This document shows positions 46,161 to 55,940 of a stretch of DNA of 64,000 nucleotides, in pieces; within the stretch, counting starts at the first letter, position 1, and every line of letters starts with the position of its first letter. The DNA is from Virgibacillus aidingensis (GTDB lineage: Bacteria; Bacillota; Bacilli; Bacillales; Amphibacillaceae). The notes beneath the pieces were generated by a model. It saw nothing but the letters and a program-made list of their open reading frames with translations, did no database searches and had not been told where the DNA came from. The translations under genes and the position numbers were made by a program. Where the stretch lies: the NCBI RefSeq assembly GCF_010994035.1, contig NZ_WIXN01000004.1:174447-238446 (forward strand), read 5' to 3'.

Positions 46161-47498
46161 CTAAAAATATTTTATCGTTTTGATGCCTAATCTCTTTCCT
46201 AAGTCTACTAAGTGATCAGCTACATCTGCATAAACAAGGGCATAATGCGGTTCTAACCCGTCATCCATTAAATCATACACCGTCTTCACTGCATCATTAT
46301 CCAACTTTACTTCAGCTGAAGTACCCCAAAACTGTTGAGGTGAATCTAATGCCTCACCTTTCATAATGAATAAACGGAATTCATCCGCCACCTTGCTTAG
46401 TCGAAAAATTGTAACACGTCCAGGTTTTAAACCAAACTCCATTGTCAAACCTAGTTTTCGATTAGGGTGAACCCCTGGTTTTGCCCCTGTTTTAGGATTA
46501 GCAAGCGAGTATGCACCAGATCCATCATGCCAAAATGTAACGGAGTTGTTATCTTCATTCAAATGCACCATATCACCTAAATACGGTATTTCCCCACTAA
46601 GCTCTTGCAAAATATACATCGAAATGGATCCGTGTATATCTGACTCATTGGCTGCAACGAGTCCCTCTTCCGTCAAATGCGATAACGTTGAATCTGCTGC
46701 CGCACCATAATCGTTGAAGAATTCTGGCCAATTACGAATAGCAAATGCGTTAATCCCAAACTGTTTGGCATACTGCATGACATATGCAGTAAATCTGGCA
46801 AACTTTTGAACTTTTTCATCGGTTCGATCTAATCCAATTACTTGTTTCCCAGCCCGTTCAATAACCTCTAAATACTCTTCTTCGGAGATCTCTTTGCATG
46901 CATCAAATGCTTTATGAAGATCAATGTGGTGCACGGTGGCTCCAACCTTTTCTTTTAATGCCGAAGCATCTGTACCGCTGAAATAAAAGCCTGGCGGGGT
47001 TTCTCCAACTACTCCTACCTTTAAGGTTGCAAGCTGATTAACGACTTCTTCTGTTTTTAAGTACGTGAATAATAGATTTTGAAGACTAACTTCATCCGGA
47101 TTACCAAATAGAAATCGGTAAAATCGTCCATGTGACTTCAGCGTATGACTTGTAGCATTCCCGCCAGTCAGTGAGTTGAGACGCAAGCGAGCACCGACAC
47201 CTGGTTCGCGAACAGACCAGACGATAACCGGTTGTGAAAATAACTCTATGGTTTTCGTAATAAATTCCGCATCGGCAAAGGTAACGCTTTGATAAATGAT
47301 GATATCAACTTTTTTTGTTTGTATTGTATGAAGGAATGACTCCAAATCCTCCACTGAAGTTAAGATTTCATTTGGACTATATACTTTTTCGCAATTCCCC
47401 TCTAATAAAGCTTGACTTTCCGATCTAATATATTCTCCTGCCTCTAAATCAAATGTCTTACGCCCTATAGGTAAATATAGAACTGCTATATCTAACAT
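46161..47498 (-). CDS. L-fucose/L-arabinose isomerase-like protein
   Basis: About 445 residues with the fold and C-terminal signature of the fucose/arabinose isomerase superfamily (ESDIHGSISMYILQELSG; DMVHLNEDNNSVTFWHDGSGAYSL; GLKPGRVTIFRLSK). Metal ligands are expected at the Glu/Asp of NESDIH and at the His of the C-terminal part. The ATG at 47498 is preferred for AAAGGGGAG upstream. These proteins interconvert aldoses and ketoses or act on 6-deoxy sugars. It sits just upstream of the SQ operon on the same strand but has its own spacing of 650 bp, so a link with sulfosugar or 6-deoxysugar (quinovose) use is possible but not shown. Confidence 0.82.
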   Translation of the reverse strand: MLDIAVLYLPIGRKTFDLEAGEYIRSESQALLEGNCEKVYSPNEILTSVEDLESFLHTIQTKKVDIIIYQSVTFADAEFITKTIELFSQPVIVWSVREPGVGARLRLNSLTGGNATSHTLKSHGRFYRFLFGNPDEVSLQNLLFTYLKTEEVVNQLATLKVGVVGETPPGFYFSGTDASALKEKVGATVHHIDLHKAFDACKEISEEEYLEVIERAGKQVIGLDRTDEKVQKFARFTAYVMQYAKQFGINAFAIRNWPEFFNDYGAAADSTLSHLTEEGLVAANESDIHGSISMYILQELSGEIPYLGDMVHLNEDNNSVTFWHDGSGAYSLANPKTGAKPGVHPNRKLGLTMEFGLKPGRVTIFRLSKVADEFRLFIMKGEALDSPQQFWGTSAEVKLDNDAVKTVYDLMDDGLEPHYALVYADVADHLVDLGKRLGIKTIKYF

Positions 47499-47964
47499 AA
47501 TAAAACTCCCCTTTAACAAAATAGTATAAATGACATTTTAGAACGAATCATATTTGTCCAATTATTAATAATGGCTGGATTTGTGCAGGATGCATATACA
47601 TAGTAACATCACTACCTAATATGATTACGTCACTACCTTTAATCCTATTCTACGATCCACCCCCTTTTGTAAAAAACAATAGGAATTGAAAGTGCTATCA
47701 ATAAGTATAGAACATTATGCATAGCAGTCAAGCTATAATGTACATCATTTTTGGTGAAAAACGTGAAACGACACCAACGAAAGAATGTTTTCTATGTTTA
47801 CTATTTTACCAAACTCTAATGAAATAGAAACCAAATTATCTTATATTATATTGCAAGGGATGAGATCAGAAGAACAGGAGGAGATCACTGGAAAAATTGA
47901 TCTAAGTTCTCAATTTATTAACTTTAATAAAATCGGAAACCGGGATCATATGAGGTTGATGGTG

Positions 47965-48050
47965 ACATGCAGGAAAACACGGAAATGAAAACAAGTATAT
48001 TACACCGATTCACCCGGAACCGGGAGGTACCATGTACTCGGAAAAGAGAG
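47965..48050 (+). pseudogene. Decayed copy C of the unknown gene family (fragment)
   Basis: Shares GGAAAACA-GGAAATG-AAAC-AGTATATT spacing and the later GGAAC-GGGA ... TCGGA-AAG pattern with 31264-31332. Only the middle of the gene remains. Confidence 0.45.
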
Positions 48051-48129
48051 ATTGCCTTTGCCCCAATTCATGCCTGTCTCCGCCTATGATCATTAGTCAA
48101 AGGCTCCCGTCCCCGTATTAATCCCAACA

Positions 48130-48164
48130 AAAAAACTACCCAATGAACTTGCATCAGGTAGTTT
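48130..48164 (-). terminator. Terminator of the SDR gene at 48183
   Basis: AAACTACC (48133-48140) and GGTAGTTT (48157-48164), with a run of seven T on the minus strand after the stem. It lies about 20 nt past the SDR stop. Confidence 0.85.
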
Positions 48165-48182
48165 AAAGTATAGATATAGATA

Positions 48183-48926
48183 TTACAATTGAGCCAACAT
48201 ACCGCCATCAATAATAAACTCGGAAGCATTACAATAACTTGCTTCATCTGACGCTAAAAATAACACTAAATTGGTTACTTCTTCCGGTGTCGCTAATCGT
48301 TTTAAAGGCACATTTTCTTTTAATGCATCCATCACTTTTTTGGTTTCTTCGTCTTCCGCCATCGGAGTTTGAATCAGTCCCGGATGGACAGAATTCACTC
48401 GGATATTATCCGGCGCGAAGTCTAATGCAGCCGCTTTTGTCATACCTCTTACAGCAAACTTGGAAGCTGTGTAAGCACTTGTATTAGGACTACTGTTGAT
48501 ACCGGCAGATGAAGAAATGTTTATGATGGATCCCCCGTTCGCCTTTTTCATAGAAGGATATACATACTGCATGCCTAGGAAAACGCCGTCCTGGTTAATT
48601 TTAATTGTTTTTTGGTATTCTTCAAATGGCGTTTCCTGCGTATTACCAGGGATACTGATTCCAGCATTATTCACTAAAATATTAATAGGTCCAAACTTTT
48701 CTTCCGTTTCCTTAACTAAGTTCTCCCAACTTGCTGCATCAGAAACGTCCAATTTCATGTAAGCAGCCTGTCCCCCAAGTTCACTCGCTAAAGCATTCCC
48801 GGGATCTTCAGCCAAATCAGCAATAACTACTTTCGCACCTTCCTGAACGAATCTTCTTACATGACTGGCCCCCATACCTCCTGCTCCACCAGTAACAATG
48901 GCAACTTTATTATCTAATCTACCCAT
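48183..48926 (-). CDS. SDR-family oxidoreductase
   Basis: A 247-residue classical short-chain dehydrogenase: TGGAGGMGASHVR cofactor loop, NNAG, catalytic Ser in INISSSAGINSS, YTASK with the catalytic Tyr and Lys, and the C-terminal EFIIDGGMLAQL. It resembles 3-alpha/3-beta-hydroxysteroid or cyclohexanol dehydrogenase-like SDRs. The substrate is unknown. It has its own terminator and lies upstream of the fucose-isomerase-like gene; a sugar or polyol oxidation in the same context is only a guess. Confidence 0.88.
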   Translation of the reverse strand: MGRLDNKVAIVTGGAGGMGASHVRRFVQEGAKVVIADLAEDPGNALASELGGQAAYMKLDVSDAASWENLVKETEEKFGPINILVNNAGISIPGNTQETPFEEYQKTIKINQDGVFLGMQYVYPSMKKANGGSIINISSSAGINSSPNTSAYTASKFAVRGMTKAAALDFAPDNIRVNSVHPGLIQTPMAEDEETKKVMDALKENVPLKRLATPEEVTNLVLFLASDEASYCNASEFIIDGGMLAQL

Positions 48927-49431
48927 ATTATATCATCCTTTTCTTTGTTTATATTTAATTCATATATTTTTAATTACAATTAAATTTTAAGGGTTATATG
49001 ACAGATTGTCAATTAATTGGTTTTATGGCAGGTGATCTGAGCCACTGAGAATGGGGGAATCCTCGTGGGAATTCCAACTATTACACGCATCAAATGGTGC
49101 TATAGGAATTTTTTATCTCTATGCTGGAAAAATGAGTATGCTGCGTTCTTAAATATTGAAAGCGGGTTGAGCTATGCCGTGATTTAATTGAGTACAGCGC
49201 GGTCAGATTTAAATCGTCAGTTTATAAAGAAGGTTAAAAGCCCAACCAACTTTCCCTGTATGAATTATTATGGCAATTACGTCCATTTTTATTCACTTGG
49301 GTGTATTGTTTAATGCATAATAAAAGTTAAGAGTATTGCAATCAAAATGTTAGAAGGTTGCATAAAAAGAATGGCTTGCCAGCCCCTTCAAAATACCCTA
49401 CCGTTATTGGTGTCTAATCAATGGTGGGAGA
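48927..49431. other. Intergenic stretch leading into IS remnants
   Basis: No gene recognised. Likely partly insertion-sequence debris, since IS21-type sequence starts at 49432. Confidence 0.45.
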
Positions 49432-50015
49432 GTGAAAGGATGCCAGGAGTGTTTTCTTGAAGGACTCAAAGTGCTCTTTAAACAAGCGGGATTTGTCCCT
49501 AGAAAGCTTCGTTTAGATAATCTTTCAGCAGCGGTCGTGAAGGCAAGAAGCCGTGGTCAAGAAACTATTTTCACTGATGCCTTTCAACGTGTTGCGAGTC
49601 ATTATGGATTTGACCTGCAAGTTGCAACCCAAGAAAAGGCAATGAAAAGGGACACATGGAAAATAAAGTGGGGTATGTGCGTTATAACTTTTTACTCCAT
49701 CTCCAGTTATTAAGGATTTAGCGCACTTACGTGAATTATTATTTGAAAAGTGTAAAAAAGATTATCGACGTTTGCATTATAAAAGGGTATCGTTAGAGAC
49801 GGAAGCAAGAGATCTTCTTGAAATCGTAGAAGCACGCCATCAGAATGGTTCTACGATATTTTGTTCTCAATTCGATCCTAGAGGATGGCATGAAAAAATT
49901 GGTGAAGGTACCTTGGCAGACGCGATACTAGACAGAATAGTACAGATTCTTACAACATACTGATTGACGGTACAGTCTCCATGAGAGAGCGTAACGGACT
50001 GGCGGCAACAAGATG
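49432..50015 (+). mobile_element. Decayed IS21-family element (istA fused to istB remnant)
   Basis: 49432-49680 encodes the middle of an IstA transposase (ECFLEGLKVLFKQAGFVP; LRLDNLSAAVVKARSRG; HYGFDLQ). A frameshift near 49650 precedes the GHMENKVGYVRYNFLL segment seen in another frame. From about 49805 the sequence is the end of the IstB ATPase (DLLEIVEARHQNGSTIF, GTLADAILDRIVQ, then a frameshift to SYNILIDGT). Most of istB and the start of istA are gone, so the element cannot move by itself. Confidence 0.85.
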
Positions 50016-50541
50016 ATCCCAGAGGAAGTAGAGCTTCGTATAGCAAGATATTTCTTCCACAATTTTACCAGATGAAATAATGTAGGAAGTGGAAGATAAA
50101 CTCTTAGCAGTGTGTATATGGGAGGATGAAAAGCATTTAGATCATGATGAACTCGTTAACTGGGCACTTGATATTATCAATAAACAACTAGACGGAAAAC
50201 ACTTTAAATAAACTTAACAGCCATTGAAAGGTTTCATATTTCAATGGCTGTTTATAAATATCGCTGTCTTTCCCTCTCTTCATTGGTTCACTAATGTCAT
50301 AGCTGGATCAATATCTTGTCCTAGGTGGGTCAAAAATATGGCAGAGGCGGAACTAACTTATGTCCTTCTTCAGGATAGTGAGAAAACCAGTTTTTATACC
50401 TTTTTCAACTGAAACTTGAAGCATGGTACACTCTGTAGTTTTCCCAATCAAGGTTTTCCATCAAGGCATGGCTTTCTACCATTTCACGCAGTTGACAATA
50501 TAATTCACTGATGACAAGTAACTGCTTGTATACTTATTTCG
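50016..50541. other. Gene debris and hairpin
   Basis: A short plus-strand tail of about 40 codons (EDKLLAVCIWEDEKHLDHDELVNW type) ends at 50211 just before the hairpin at 50216-50256, like the end of a lost gene. The rest shows nothing. Confidence 0.4.
50216..50256 (+). terminator. Terminator-like hairpin
   Basis: AACAGCCATTGAAA (50216-50229) and TTTCAATGGCTGTT (50239-50252) are perfect 14-bp arms; TTTAT follows on the plus strand. Confidence 0.75.
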
Positions 50542-50950
50542 TCAATAATGAAAACTGCTCTCTTCTTTGAGCTTGAAGATAGTTCTAAGATAGCGTGCAA
50601 CAACCTGCAGTTGTTTTCCAAATAGGCCTGTGCATCTCTTTTGATTACGCTGCATAGCAGCGGTCAAATGGACCTTTCTAGCACTTTGACGATAGGTACG
50701 GGGCTGTTTCTTTTTCCCACGGTACGGTGCATGCAAATACGCGAATTCTACGTTCCAACTTTTCTCGAGTTTCATTTATAACTAGAATTCGTCGGATAGG
50801 CAATATCAGCGGCTGTACAAGTCTCATCCCACAGCATCTTCCTTTATTTTCAGGCTGTTGATTGTTAGACTGTTCAGTAACGTCTTCAACTCCTACCAAC
50901 ACAACATTATTCCCTAACCAAAGAACCCACTTTATTCCATAGCTTACCAA
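50542..50950 (-). mobile_element. Remnant of an IS5/IS1182-type transposase
   Basis: Two overlapping minus-strand frames hold transposase pieces: ENKG and NETREKLER in one, then GKKKQPRTYRQSARKVHL and KRCTGLFGKQLQVVARYLR in the other. This is the linker region seen in DDE transposases of the IS5/IS1182 type (RPRTYRKKARKDYL ... KQLRYLRRNL). Frameshifts and missing catalytic domains show it is dead. Confidence 0.7.
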
Positions 50951-51124
50951 AATGAATAAATACTTGTTTAAAAACTGCAGAGATTATCTACAACTCCACA
51001 ATCCTATACCTTTTTAATTTCTGTGACAGTGATTTTTATGGGCGAATGGAGAAAAACAAGTCTTTACGGTTCTATCTGTTTTACTTAGAAGTGAGCCTTA
51101 AATCAAATATACCAAATCCTATAT

Positions 51125-53206
51125 TTATGAATGCACATTTTTTGTAATTTCACTAAATTCAAGTGGCTCTCCAAATATTTCTGTAATGTTATCTTTTATT
51201 TCAGCAATATCATCTAGATAGAGTATTCTTAAATTCTTAATAGCTCTTGAGCAAGCAACATATAATAGATTCCTTGCTTTCTCAAATTTAATTAACTCAT
51301 CATTCTCTAAACCTTCATTATCATAGTGTTTAAAATAAAAATTAAAAAGATCTTTTTGTGTACCAAAATTATTTTCCATTATTATAAGTACATTATTAAA
51401 TTCCAAACCTTTAGTACTATGGTATGTATGATAATTAATCTTTTCCTTAACGCTAGGATTGTCTTTCTGTATATATTGATACCAGTTTTCATAGCTGCTT
51501 ATATCAATATCTAATAAATTAGAAATGGCTTCTTCCGCATTCTTGTATTTATCTTCCTTTATATCTGGAAACAAGCTATTTAGTAAGTAATTATAAATCG
51601 ATTCATAAGTTATACTTTCTATACCCAATGTATTGTCTATAATTTTTCGTAACTTTATGTTTTCATTTTCATTATAGAGTTCTGAGATTGAGATAATGTA
51701 GTCACCTAAAGTCGTGCCATTAATTTGTCCTAGTAATTTTATAACCTCTTGTAATTCAACAAAAGTCATTTCTTCATAAAATTGTAAGTCGTCGTAAATT
51801 TGTATTATAGGCGTATTCCGTGATTTAAACTTTTCTATAAAATGAATAATGTTATATAAGAATCTGGGAATCTCACCTAGTTTTGTTATGTCATTACTCA
51901 ACAATTCTGTTGTTAGCTGGTTATAAAGAACTTTATACTTTTCTGTTTTACTTAACTGTTCATAAATATCACCGAATCCACTATAGGTCGCTGCAGTTCT
52001 ATGAGTTAAAAAGAAACAATCTAAGGGATTTTCTCCGTCGCAGTTCCACTCTTCTAAATATTTGTTAATAAATGCGTTAACATTATTTCGTACACCATAA
52101 TAAAATTTTACACTCCCCCCAGTAGAATCATCATATATAGACTCCTGAATAATACTGTCCATTCTAATTTTATTAGTTACATTAATAACTTCTTTACAAG
52201 ATCTTCGATTAAATGTTTTAATTACAGAGTATAAATTGGAATGAATCTCCCCTAAATTCTTTCCCGTTCCATTTTCATATATACTTTGAACGGCGTCTCC
52301 AAAATATCCAATTAAAAACTTACGATTAATCTCACTAGCATATTTGTTTAGAGTACTCATTATCTCTATTACGTTCTTGCTAGTGTCTTGATATTCATCT
52401 ATTAGAACGTACGGATATTGGTCAATAATGATTTGTTTTACTAAGTCATATTTTTGGATTAGAGTTAATCCATATTCAAGCAAGGTATCATGACTTATCT
52501 GCATTTTCTGAAGTCTGTCCCTATTATATTTTGAATTATATATTACCTGATGGAACCCCTTCTCTTTATTCTCAATCATATTTAGACAACCTTCATAGTC
52601 AGACATTTTATAAATAGCACTCACTGTTCTTCTGAACTTATCTTTGTTTTTTAGTATATTTGGTATGTCACTTAATATAGGCCCAAATAATTCATCTACC
52701 TCTCTAGCCTTAGCAAAATAGACCTTATAGAAATTATCTTTGTTGTCAAGCATAATTTTTTGAAATTGTTCTTTTTTTTCTTTATTCAACTCTCTATATG
52801 CTCTAAAATTATCATCCCTGTTTAATTTTTGTTCTAAAAGTGATATTTCCTCATTTAATTTCACTTTATGTATTTCAACTAGTTGAGGTTTATAATCTTT
52901 TATAAGATCCCAAATTCTCTCATGAATAGTAGATACTTTTACAAGCTGTGAAGCTCCTAGTCTTTCTCTCAATTCATTTGCAGCAACATTTGTATAAGTA
53001 ATGCACATTATTTTTTGATTATGTCTAAAGAGGGTATTACCGTATTTGTTAACAATGTATTTTAAGCTTTCAACCAATGCATAGGTTTTCCCTGCCCCTG
53101 CACCTGATTGGAACACAAAACTATCAGAACTAGCGATATATGAATTTATATCAATCTGGCTTTCTTCCTCCTCTTGTAGTTTAGCTGGCGATATTTTTGA
53201 AAACAT
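51125..53206 (-). CDS. gajB: UvrD-like helicase of a Gabija-like defence system (GajB type)
   Basis: A 693-residue superfamily 1 helicase. Walker A GAGAGKT (35-41), motif Ia CITYTNVAANELRERL (68-83), Walker B DEYQDTS (270-276), motif V HTYHSTKGLEFNNV and motif VI ARNLLYVACSRA near the C-terminus. In Gabija, GajB partners the GajA nuclease and is thought to act on nucleic acid or nucleotide signals during phage infection. It starts 2 nt after the gajA stop, with GGGAGGGG upstream. It is longer than the roughly 500-residue GajB first described, so a sister subtype of OLD-plus-UvrD pair is possible. Base composition is more AT-rich than flanking genes, suggesting transfer. Confidence 0.85.
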   Translation of the reverse strand: MFSKISPAKLQEEEESQIDINSYIASSDSFVFQSGAGAGKTYALVESLKYIVNKYGNTLFRHNQKIMCITYTNVAANELRERLGASQLVKVSTIHERIWDLIKDYKPQLVEIHKVKLNEEISLLEQKLNRDDNFRAYRELNKEKKEQFQKIMLDNKDNFYKVYFAKAREVDELFGPILSDIPNILKNKDKFRRTVSAIYKMSDYEGCLNMIENKEKGFHQVIYNSKYNRDRLQKMQISHDTLLEYGLTLIQKYDLVKQIIIDQYPYVLIDEYQDTSKNVIEIMSTLNKYASEINRKFLIGYFGDAVQSIYENGTGKNLGEIHSNLYSVIKTFNRRSCKEVINVTNKIRMDSIIQESIYDDSTGGSVKFYYGVRNNVNAFINKYLEEWNCDGENPLDCFFLTHRTAATYSGFGDIYEQLSKTEKYKVLYNQLTTELLSNDITKLGEIPRFLYNIIHFIEKFKSRNTPIIQIYDDLQFYEEMTFVELQEVIKLLGQINGTTLGDYIISISELYNENENIKLRKIIDNTLGIESITYESIYNYLLNSLFPDIKEDKYKNAEEAISNLLDIDISSYENWYQYIQKDNPSVKEKINYHTYHSTKGLEFNNVLIIMENNFGTQKDLFNFYFKHYDNEGLENDELIKFEKARNLLYVACSRAIKNLRILYLDDIAEIKDNITEIFGEPLEFSEITKNVHS

Positions 53207-53208
53207 TT

Positions 53209-55272
53209 TTACGTCCCCTCCCCACGAAGCTCTCTAGTTAACCACTTTAAACCATTCGTAATATAACTAGGCAGCATTAATTCATTATCTTTACTGGTAA
53301 TTAATTCATATAGAATAGTATTTGCAAAATTACTTTTTTCTTTTTCTAATTTATTTTGAAATAAATAGGAATTATCTTTAACCTTATTACGGTCAACTCC
53401 TATTTTTGATTCTGTCACTTCTTTATAAATTTGCTTCTTCACGTTTTTCAATATTCTGTTCATAAAATCATTAGCATAGTTTGTAAGAATTAAAGCTTCT
53501 TCAAAACTACTTGCATAGTATTCATGTATTTTTTCACTTTGAAATGCTATATACAAGTTTTCTTTTTGAAAGAAAGGTTCAATATCAGTAATAAATTCGG
53601 AATCGTTATATTTCTTTATTGTTTCATTTGTCGTTTCTCGCCCTGATAATTCTCTTATTTGCATTAATTTATCTTTTTCATCTTTATTTCTTTTGATGTC
53701 TATGTCAGTAATAACTAGTGTAGGTACTTGTAATAACTTTATTAGGTCGTGATAAACAAGTCCGTGTGAACCATCTATATTAAAGATGGTTATATAATAT
53801 TTATTTAACTCTTTATCATTATCTATAAAATATTTGAGGAGGGTTTCTTCTGTAATACCTTCCACAAAAATGATAGCATCAGCAAAAAATAACTCAGATA
53901 CTTTATATTTGATGTGCTTCCTCAGGAAATTTAGTTTGTCACTTTCCTCCTTAGATCTCTTGCCTTTACTTTTTACTTTAACCACATTGGCGTCATTAAG
54001 TTTTATTACCTGTGTATGAGGGCCTTCAGTAGTTAGATAATTAATATTATTAAATGTATTACCGCTATGTATTTTACTATTAAGGATATGTGATGAGTGT
54101 GTTGTGATAATGAGTTGGCTATTTATGTTTTTCTCTTTACCATCTAATAAGGATTTAATAGCTTCATTGATGTTTTTTATAAATAGCTCCTGCATTTGTG
54201 GATGCATATAAGTTTCAGGTTCCTCTATTGAGATGATATTTACCATACTATTAAAAGATTTATCCGGATATTTTTCCATATAATCTACTAACTCTGCAAT
54301 GATCATCATTAAATTAGTGTATCCTAAACCAAATTGATTTTCCGGAATATGTATATTTCCCTCAACATATTCATATCTTACTAGGTTATTCATTATACTT
54401 TCTAAGTTTAAATCAGCAGTCAGGGAAAAGCTCAATTTTTCTCTTGACTCTATCTTTGAAAGAGAATCGCTGATTGATGTAGTGTGTTGCATTCTAATTT
54501 TTTCTGTGAATGCAGAGTTTGTTTCATCCAGCAATTCCTCAAAATCTTCTTTTTCTCTATCGTCTAATAGCGATTTATAGCGGTATTTAATAATTTTATT
54601 AAACGCCTTAGTTAATGAAGTATCTGAGTCAACAATGTTTGCTTTAATTACTGTTATATCAATTAGATTTTTCAGATCATATTTAACTGGATCACCATTT
54701 TGTCTATAGTAGTTAACTTCAAAATCAGTTTCTCTTAAAATCTTAATGAAGGAAGTAAACTCCTTATCACTTTCACCTTTCTCTAAAAGTTTAATTACTT
54801 CCTGAATGTATAGTTCGGTTTCCTTTATCTCTAATTTAATTGTTATTTCAACTTCCTTCATCTTAGTTATGTTATCTATTATTAAAAATGGCGCAAGATT
54901 GCCAAGAAGGTCTTTTGTAAGATTATCCTCAAACCCTATCTTAATTATGAATCTTAAATTTGGTATCTCTACTTTTTCTAACTTATTCGTTGTCGAATAA
55001 GTTTCTTTATATCTGTGCAAAATTTCTTTAAGATAAACGAAGTTAAAATCATTAACGTTAAATTTTTTTTCTTTAATTAGTTTCTCTAAAGCCTGGACTA
55101 CAGTTGTTTTTCCAGAGTTATTTTTTCCAACAATTAAAGTTGTTGTTGGCGCGACATTAATTTCTTCTTCTTTTTGTTCTTTCCTATAGCTAGTTCCGTC
55201 AACAAACTCTATAGTATTTTCAGTTGTTCCAAATTTACGAAAGTTATAGATACCAAAACTTTTTAAATACAC
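53209..55272 (-). CDS. gajA: OLD-family ATPase/TOPRIM nuclease of a Gabija-like defence system (GajA type)
   Basis: About 687 residues. ABC-type ATPase: Walker A GKNNSGKTT (about 50-58), signature region FGLGYTNLMMI, Walker B IISIEEPETYMHP, and H-loop TTHSSHIL. The C-terminal TOPRIM nuclease domain has the metal-binding Glu in IIFVEGITEE and the DxD in VITDIDIKRN. Class 2 OLD proteins of this layout are encoded next to UvrD-like helicases, as here. The GTG at 55272 is chosen because GGGAGG lies 7 nt upstream; an upstream in-frame TTG would add 11 residues without family similarity. It would nick or cut invading DNA when nucleotide pools fall. Confidence 0.87.
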   Translation of the reverse strand: MYLKSFGIYNFRKFGTTENTIEFVDGTSYRKEQKEEEINVAPTTTLIVGKNNSGKTTVVQALEKLIKEKKFNVNDFNFVYLKEILHRYKETYSTTNKLEKVEIPNLRFIIKIGFEDNLTKDLLGNLAPFLIIDNITKMKEVEITIKLEIKETELYIQEVIKLLEKGESDKEFTSFIKILRETDFEVNYYRQNGDPVKYDLKNLIDITVIKANIVDSDTSLTKAFNKIIKYRYKSLLDDREKEDFEELLDETNSAFTEKIRMQHTTSISDSLSKIESREKLSFSLTADLNLESIMNNLVRYEYVEGNIHIPENQFGLGYTNLMMIIAELVDYMEKYPDKSFNSMVNIISIEEPETYMHPQMQELFIKNINEAIKSLLDGKEKNINSQLIITTHSSHILNSKIHSGNTFNNINYLTTEGPHTQVIKLNDANVVKVKSKGKRSKEESDKLNFLRKHIKYKVSELFFADAIIFVEGITEETLLKYFIDNDKELNKYYITIFNIDGSHGLVYHDLIKLLQVPTLVITDIDIKRNKDEKDKLMQIRELSGRETTNETIKKYNDSEFITDIEPFFQKENLYIAFQSEKIHEYYASSFEEALILTNYANDFMNRILKNVKKQIYKEVTESKIGVDRNKVKDNSYLFQNKLEKEKSNFANTILYELITSKDNELMLPSYITNGLKWLTRELRGEGT

Positions 55273-55305
55273 AAAGTTTCCTCCCTCAATATTAGACATA
55301 TTCAA

Positions 55306-55940
55306 ATCACTCTTAATCCCTTGAAGTTTAAGAACAATTTATTTTTTAATGTTGCAGCTAAATCTTTATAATACGGAATACAGGGTCTTATAAGTCTTCA
55401 TTTAATTCAACTTTTAATGTAAGATCGACTTCGTTTGAAATTTACTCAGGTTCCCCGCTGGGTTCTCCTGTATCATAGATTTAGCTTGTACTTCAGCATC
55501 ATCCAGAGAACCAAATGCGATAAATAAACTTTGTTATACGCTGCTTTCTTAGGGTTTCTTACCCATCCTGCACCTTTCTTGCCATAAATTTAAACTGAGT
55601 CCCTAGAATGCCCCAACTATTTCCCCACTCACTAATCCCATTGTACTACACCACTTCTACATTTTTTCACCTTTCGTTCGACAATATACGACAAAATTAC
55701 TAATTCTTTTTATAATAAAGGAATTCCTGTTATCGAACTAGAAACTATATTATGAAAAGAAAAATAATTCTGCGGAAAGGAGACGTGATATATAAAATAT
55801 TTTAATAGATTCTATAAATATCTTTAAAAAGGAGTGATAACTTAGATACAAATCTAGTAGGAAGTTTTTTGTTATCTAATCAGAAAGAGATCCTAAATAA
55901 GGTTTAGCGGTAAAAAATCAATCAAGGAGGTTACTAGAAA
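55306..55940. other. Gap between the defence genes and the M14 peptidase
   Basis: Minus-strand pieces around 55440-55640 (for example GAGWVRNPKKAAYN) look like a decayed small gene that I cannot name. AAGGAGG at 55924-55930 is the strong ribosome binding site of the M14 gene. Confidence 0.4.

Larger units (their letters stand above)
47499..48182. other. Intergenic stretch with a decayed gene copy
   Basis: A plus-strand frame at 47785-47988 has no ribosome binding site or family match. The part at about 47965-48050 aligns with decayed copy A (31264-31332) of the unknown gene family. The SDR terminator lies at 48130-48164. Confidence 0.45.

Noticed and set aside
50224..50412. 62-codon plus-strand frame
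   Set aside because: It begins inside a perfect terminator hairpin and has no recognisable product.
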